Shown piece by piece: positions 48,114-49,166 of a stretch of 49,166 nt of DNA. The stretch is from an uncultured Shewanella sp. (GTDB lineage Bacteria; Pseudomonadota; Gammaproteobacteria; Enterobacterales; Shewanellaceae). The stretch is taken from NCBI RefSeq assembly GCF_947495455.1, contig NZ_CANLZC010000033.1, positions 1 to 49,166 of the forward strand. Direction: 5' to 3'. Made by a program: the position numbers and the translations under genes. How positions within the stretch are numbered: the stretch's first letter is position 1; each line of letters opens with the position of its first letter. Under the pieces are notes generated by a model. The model saw only the letters and a program-made list of their open reading frames with translations, was not told the origin of the DNA and ran no database searches.

Positions 48114-49058
48114 ATGAAAATATCCATTATTGGTATCGGCGCAATAGGCGGTTACATTGCAGCGCACCTCTTAAAACATCATCAAAATCAAGTACAGTTA
48201 TTGGTCAAAACCGATAGTACTTTGTCTACGAGCACCCCCTTATTCGTCACTGGACTCACGCAATTGAGTGCCACAATAGATGAAGTGATCTATGACACTC
48301 ACCAACTTAATGGTGATGTCATTTTTGTCACCACTAAGTCAACGGCAAATGACACGCTATTTAAGTCACTTAGCCACCTAAAACATAAAATTTTTATTAT
48401 TTTACAAAATGGCATTGGCGCAGAAGCAAAACTGGCAAAATACATTGACAAAAGCAATACGATTATCGGTGCCATTTCCAACATCAAAGTGACTAAAGGT
48501 AAGCAAATTGGAGAAGTGGTATTACATAGCCACTTTCGTAATCTGGTTTATGCAGTGGTCCAGCCCAGTCAACCACCTCTTCAACAGCAGAACAAGCTAG
48601 CCTTCTTACCCACACTGTTTAAATCAATTTTTAACGATGTACACGCCCTAAAAAACATTTATCAGGTTCGATTTCCCAAACTTATGATCAATATTGCCTG
48701 CAATGCCGCTTCTATCATTCATGATAAAACCTTTTATGGACTCGCCCACAATCAAAAAAGCCGAAAAATGATCCACTCACTCTCTGAAGAAGTCCGTCAA
48801 GTGAGTCAATGTTACGGTGTAACAATAAAAGCGAATATGATGGAAGATATCATTAATAGTTTTAATGCCCCTCAGTATAAAGATGTTTATTTTAGTATGA
48901 AACAAGATTTTGATTCAGGACTTCCCCTTGAAATGAAATATGTCTTTTATCACTTTATTCAACTAGCAGAAAAAGCCAATATTCCCGTTCCAGCCACGAG
49001 GCATGCCATTCTTGAACTACGCAATCGACTACAGACTCGAGATTCAGCCCCGCTATAG
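48114..49058 (+). CDS. Ketopantoate reductase (ApbA/PanE)-family protein
   Basis: This 314-aa NADPH-dependent reductase family member has the N-terminal Rossmann motif GIGAIGGY (residues 6-13), then KSTAND and LQNGIGAE at the nucleotide and substrate cleft, and a helical C-terminal domain (KLMINIACNAAS, including the Asn and Ala/Ser typical of the fold). Classical PanE reduces 2-dehydropantoate to pantoate in coenzyme A synthesis. Several homologues have other or unknown substrates, so the exact reaction is uncertain. The start is ATG 48114 rather than the in-frame TTG just before it; no strong ribosome site is seen. Pantothenate supply would help load carrier proteins, but no operon links it to the synthase genes. 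Confidence 0.78.
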   Translation: MKISIIGIGAIGGYIAAHLLKHHQNQVQLLVKTDSTLSTSTPLFVTGLTQLSATIDEVIYDTHQLNGDVIFVTTKSTANDTLFKSLSHLKHKIFIILQNGIGAEAKLAKYIDKSNTIIGAISNIKVTKGKQIGEVVLHSHFRNLVYAVVQPSQPPLQQQNKLAFLPTLFKSIFNDVHALKNIYQVRFPKLMINIACNAASIIHDKTFYGLAHNQKSRKMIHSLSEEVRQVSQCYGVTIKANMMEDIINSFNAPQYKDVYFSMKQDFDSGLPLEMKYVFYHFIQLAEKANIPVPATRHAILELRNRLQTRDSAPL

Positions 49059-49166
49059 CGCAATCAATATAAAATGATAGTGCTCAGCCCTTAGGTGTCC
49101 CCTTATATAAAGCAGCCACATCAAGGGTTTTGAGGTAAAATACTCCAAACAACCATAATAAGCTCA
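49059..49166. other. Window end, no gene seen
   Basis: The last 108 bases after the reductase stop hold no recognisable coding frame or clear terminator hairpin. Confidence 0.3.

Noticed and set aside
46572..49058. ugd and the reductase as cluster genes (sugar or CoA supply)
   Set aside because: No glycosyltransferase is present, the genes are divergently transcribed, and IS66 debris separates them from the cluster.

Overview
This A+T-rich window looks like gammaproteobacterial accessory DNA, perhaps marine or host-associated. The genus cannot be fixed from sequence alone. The clues are the style of the IS elements, the RND adaptor, the SyrD/PvdE-type exporter and the Ugd homologue. About 36 kb (2658-38719, minus strand) is a two-gene FAAL-PKS-NRPS assembly line. 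Around it lie exporters, one flavin monooxygenase and decaying or nested insertion sequences.

Left edge (1-2657): a truncated RND pump gene and its periplasmic adaptor (minus strand), then a low-confidence, frameshifted membrane-protein ORF (plus strand).

Core (2658-38719): the 7,561-aa protein reads FAAL-ACP-FAD oxidoreductase | KS-AT-KR-ACP | KS-AT-DH-KR-ACP | C-A(Gly, with an inserted luciferase-like monooxygenase)-PCP-E | C-A(Asn)-PCP. Two bases downstream, the 4,457-aa protein reads TubC-type docking domain | C-A(Ser)-PCP-E | C-A(beta-Ala-like)-PCP | C-A(Tyr/Phe-like)-PCP-E-TE. The A-domain codes read by eye are DILQLGMIWK, DLTKIGEVGK, DVWHFSLIDK, VDATISLADK and DASTIGSVCK. The inferred product is a lipopeptide: a FAAL-selected fatty acid, possibly oxidised on its ACP, extended by two malonate units, then (oxidised) Gly - Asn - D-Ser - beta-Ala - D-Tyr/Phe, released by the TE as an acid or macrocycle. 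Two oxidative domains are embedded in the line. An apparently exact 2,520-bp block is shared by the Gly and Ser modules.

Right flank (38720-46570): a remnant DDE transposase; an IS200/IS605 element split by an IS3-family element with a 3-bp target duplication; an FMO-like flavoprotein; an ABC exporter of the cyclic-peptide/siderophore type coupled to an SPFH/Band 7 protein; and an IS66 transposase remnant. The ABC-SPFH pair and the FMO are the best export and tailoring candidates. The RND adaptor may be a second export remnant.

Right edge (46572-49058): divergent ugd and a ketopantoate-reductase-like gene, most likely outside the cluster. I saw no tRNA, rRNA, CRISPR array, MbtH-like protein, phosphopantetheinyl transferase or obvious pathway regulator.
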